Of a stretch of 6,009 bases of DNA, positions 5,513 through 6,009 are shown in pieces. Under the pieces are notes generated by a model. It worked only from the letters and a program-made list of their open reading frames with translations, was not told the origin of the DNA and did not search any database. The stretch is taken from positions 1 to 6,009 of the forward strand of contig JABHIC010000321.1 in the NCBI GenBank assembly GCA_018671205.1, given 5' to 3'. Both the position numbers and the translations under genes were made by a program. The number at the start of each line of letters is the position of its first letter. Within the stretch, counting starts at the first letter, position 1. This stretch comes from Gammaproteobacteria bacterium (GTDB lineage Bacteria > Pseudomonadota > Gammaproteobacteria > GCF-002020875).

Positions 5513-5899
5513 TTACGTAAAGAGAGCCTTGTACTTCATGTCCTCTATCAAGATATGGTTTACCCACCAGTGGGTTACGAATCTGAGAATATCATCAATA
5601 TTATGATTATCAATACCAATCATCATCTTTGCCAGCTCTTCAGAGTATTGGTTATGGGAATCCGTCTGTTCTTTTAGTATGGAGCCACCCCATTGGGACA
5701 AGATGGCCTCTTCCTCATCAAAATGGTTCATTGCATAGTTGGATATCTCCATAAAGATATCCAGCAGGTCAAGCTTGTTCGCATCACCATGAGACAAAAC
5801 AATCAGTTTATTAATGATCCCAATGATGGTTTGATGTTGGCTATCCATTAATGGGTGGCCAACACTAAATTTCTCCTCATCCCATGCAATCGGTTCCAT
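5513..5899 (-). CDS. Bacteriohemerythrin-like protein
   Basis: A 128-residue single-domain hemerythrin, a four-helix cytoplasmic protein that normally binds oxygen at a di-iron site. Visible ligand motifs are DSQH (H22), NHFDEEE (H59, E63), DSHNQY (H82) and VNHILIED (H115, D120). Spacing matches the family: E63 to H82 corresponds to E58-H77 and H115 to D120 to H101-D106 of the classic protein. The histidine expected four residues before H82 is Q78, so one of the seven usual ligands is missing. The start at 5899 is chosen because AAGGAG lies seven bases upstream and because MxPIxWDEEKFSVG is a typical N-terminus; an upstream in-frame ATG at 5959 would add 20 unrelated residues. It follows the end of another minus-strand frame by 11 bases, so it is probably cotranscribed with it. 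Confidence 0.9.
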   Translation of the reverse strand: MEPIAWDEEKFSVGHPLMDSQHQTIIGIINKLIVLSHGDANKLDLLDIFMEISNYAMNHFDEEEAILSQWGGSILKEQTDSHNQYSEELAKMMIGIDNHNIDDILRFVTHWWVNHILIEDMKYKALFT

Positions 5900-5906
5900 T
5901 GCACCT

Positions 5907-5912
5907 CTCCTT
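5907..5912 (-). promoter_or_regulatory. Ribosome binding site deciding the hemerythrin start
   Basis: The minus strand reads AAGGAG here, seven bases before the ATG at 5899. It overlaps the stop codon of the preceding frame, the usual arrangement in a tight operon, and it rules in favour of 5899 over the in-frame ATG at 5959. Confidence 0.8.
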
Positions 5913-6009
5913 ATGATGTTCCATCGGACAATCGTGCCAGAGTAGCGTGGTCTCTGCAACCATCCAACATTAACCTAAAATCCTCAGTTGGATCACGAAA
6001 GTCCCCGCA
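5911..6009 (-). CDS. C-terminal end of an unidentified protein (5' part outside window)
   Basis: On the minus strand a frame enters at base 6009 and reads 32 codons to TAA at 5913-5911. The translation, containing FRDPTEDFRLMLDGCRDHA and ending ARLSDGTS, looks like ordinary protein with a helical C-terminus, and the TAA merges with the hemerythrin Shine-Dalgarno. I do not recognise the family from so short a piece. An open stretch of this length could occur by chance, so the spacing to the hemerythrin gene is the main support. Confidence 0.4.
   Translation of the reverse strand, partial: CGDFRDPTEDFRLMLDGCRDHATLARLSDGTS
5962..5993. repeat. 7-bp inverted repeat upstream of the hemerythrin gene
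   Basis: ATCCAAC (5962-5968) and GTTGGAT (5987-5993) are perfect inverted copies separated by 18 bases. They could be an operator or a hairpin, but they also lie within the probable tail of the upstream reading frame, and an inverted pair this short arises by chance fairly often. Confidence 0.2.

Noticed and set aside
5325..5567. 80-codon minus-strand frame beginning inside the hemerythrin gene
   Set aside because: Its first half is the hemerythrin coding sequence in another frame, so it is not a gene as a whole; only its last 31 codons are considered, as part of the possible remnant.
1..6009. Mobile elements, CRISPR arrays, tRNA or rRNA genes, riboswitches
   Set aside because: No repeat-spacer pattern, transposase motif, tRNA-like cloverleaf or conserved rRNA stretch was found on reading either strand.

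Overview
The window looks like a bacterial chromosome of moderate GC (judged by eye) with CTG-rich codon use. The protein set (MenA/UbiE, periplasmic c-type cytochrome, SCO copper chaperone, ZnuA-like domain, bacteriohemerythrin) points to a respiratory proteobacterium, most likely a gammaproteobacterium able to use menaquinone. The taxonomic call is inference from family content, not from a marker gene.

Left part, minus strand (1-1717): two coupled genes. The first is a 117-residue exported protein I do not recognise. It overlaps by an ATGA the start of a long reading frame that leaves the window at base 1. That frame joins a signal peptide, a complete ZnuA/TroA-type metal-binding domain and a SCO1/SenC copper-chaperone domain. 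I translated it line by line and found no stop or frameshift. The ZnuA-like half has lost two expected histidine ligands, while the SCO half keeps its CxxxC and histidine.

Divergent 66-bp gap (1718-1783): it holds a near-consensus FNR/Anr-type box at 1755-1768, placed as expected for activation of the minus-strand operon.

Centre, plus strand (1784-5067): menA, ubiE(menG) and a short menE overlap each other by ATGA and GTGA. They are followed after 25 bp by a periplasmic dihaem cytochrome c. MenA prenylates dihydroxynaphthoate, UbiE methylates the product, and MenE activates o-succinylbenzoate earlier in the pathway; menB, C, D, F and H are not here. MenE lacks about 130 N-terminal residues compared with ordinary members.

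Right part, minus strand (5105-6009): the tail of an unidentified gene, a bacteriohemerythrin-like protein with one iron-ligand histidine replaced, about 290 bp without a convincing intact gene, and a possible 40-residue single-span membrane protein. The stretch 5068-5512 may be a decayed gene. No tRNA, rRNA, insertion sequence or CRISPR array was seen.
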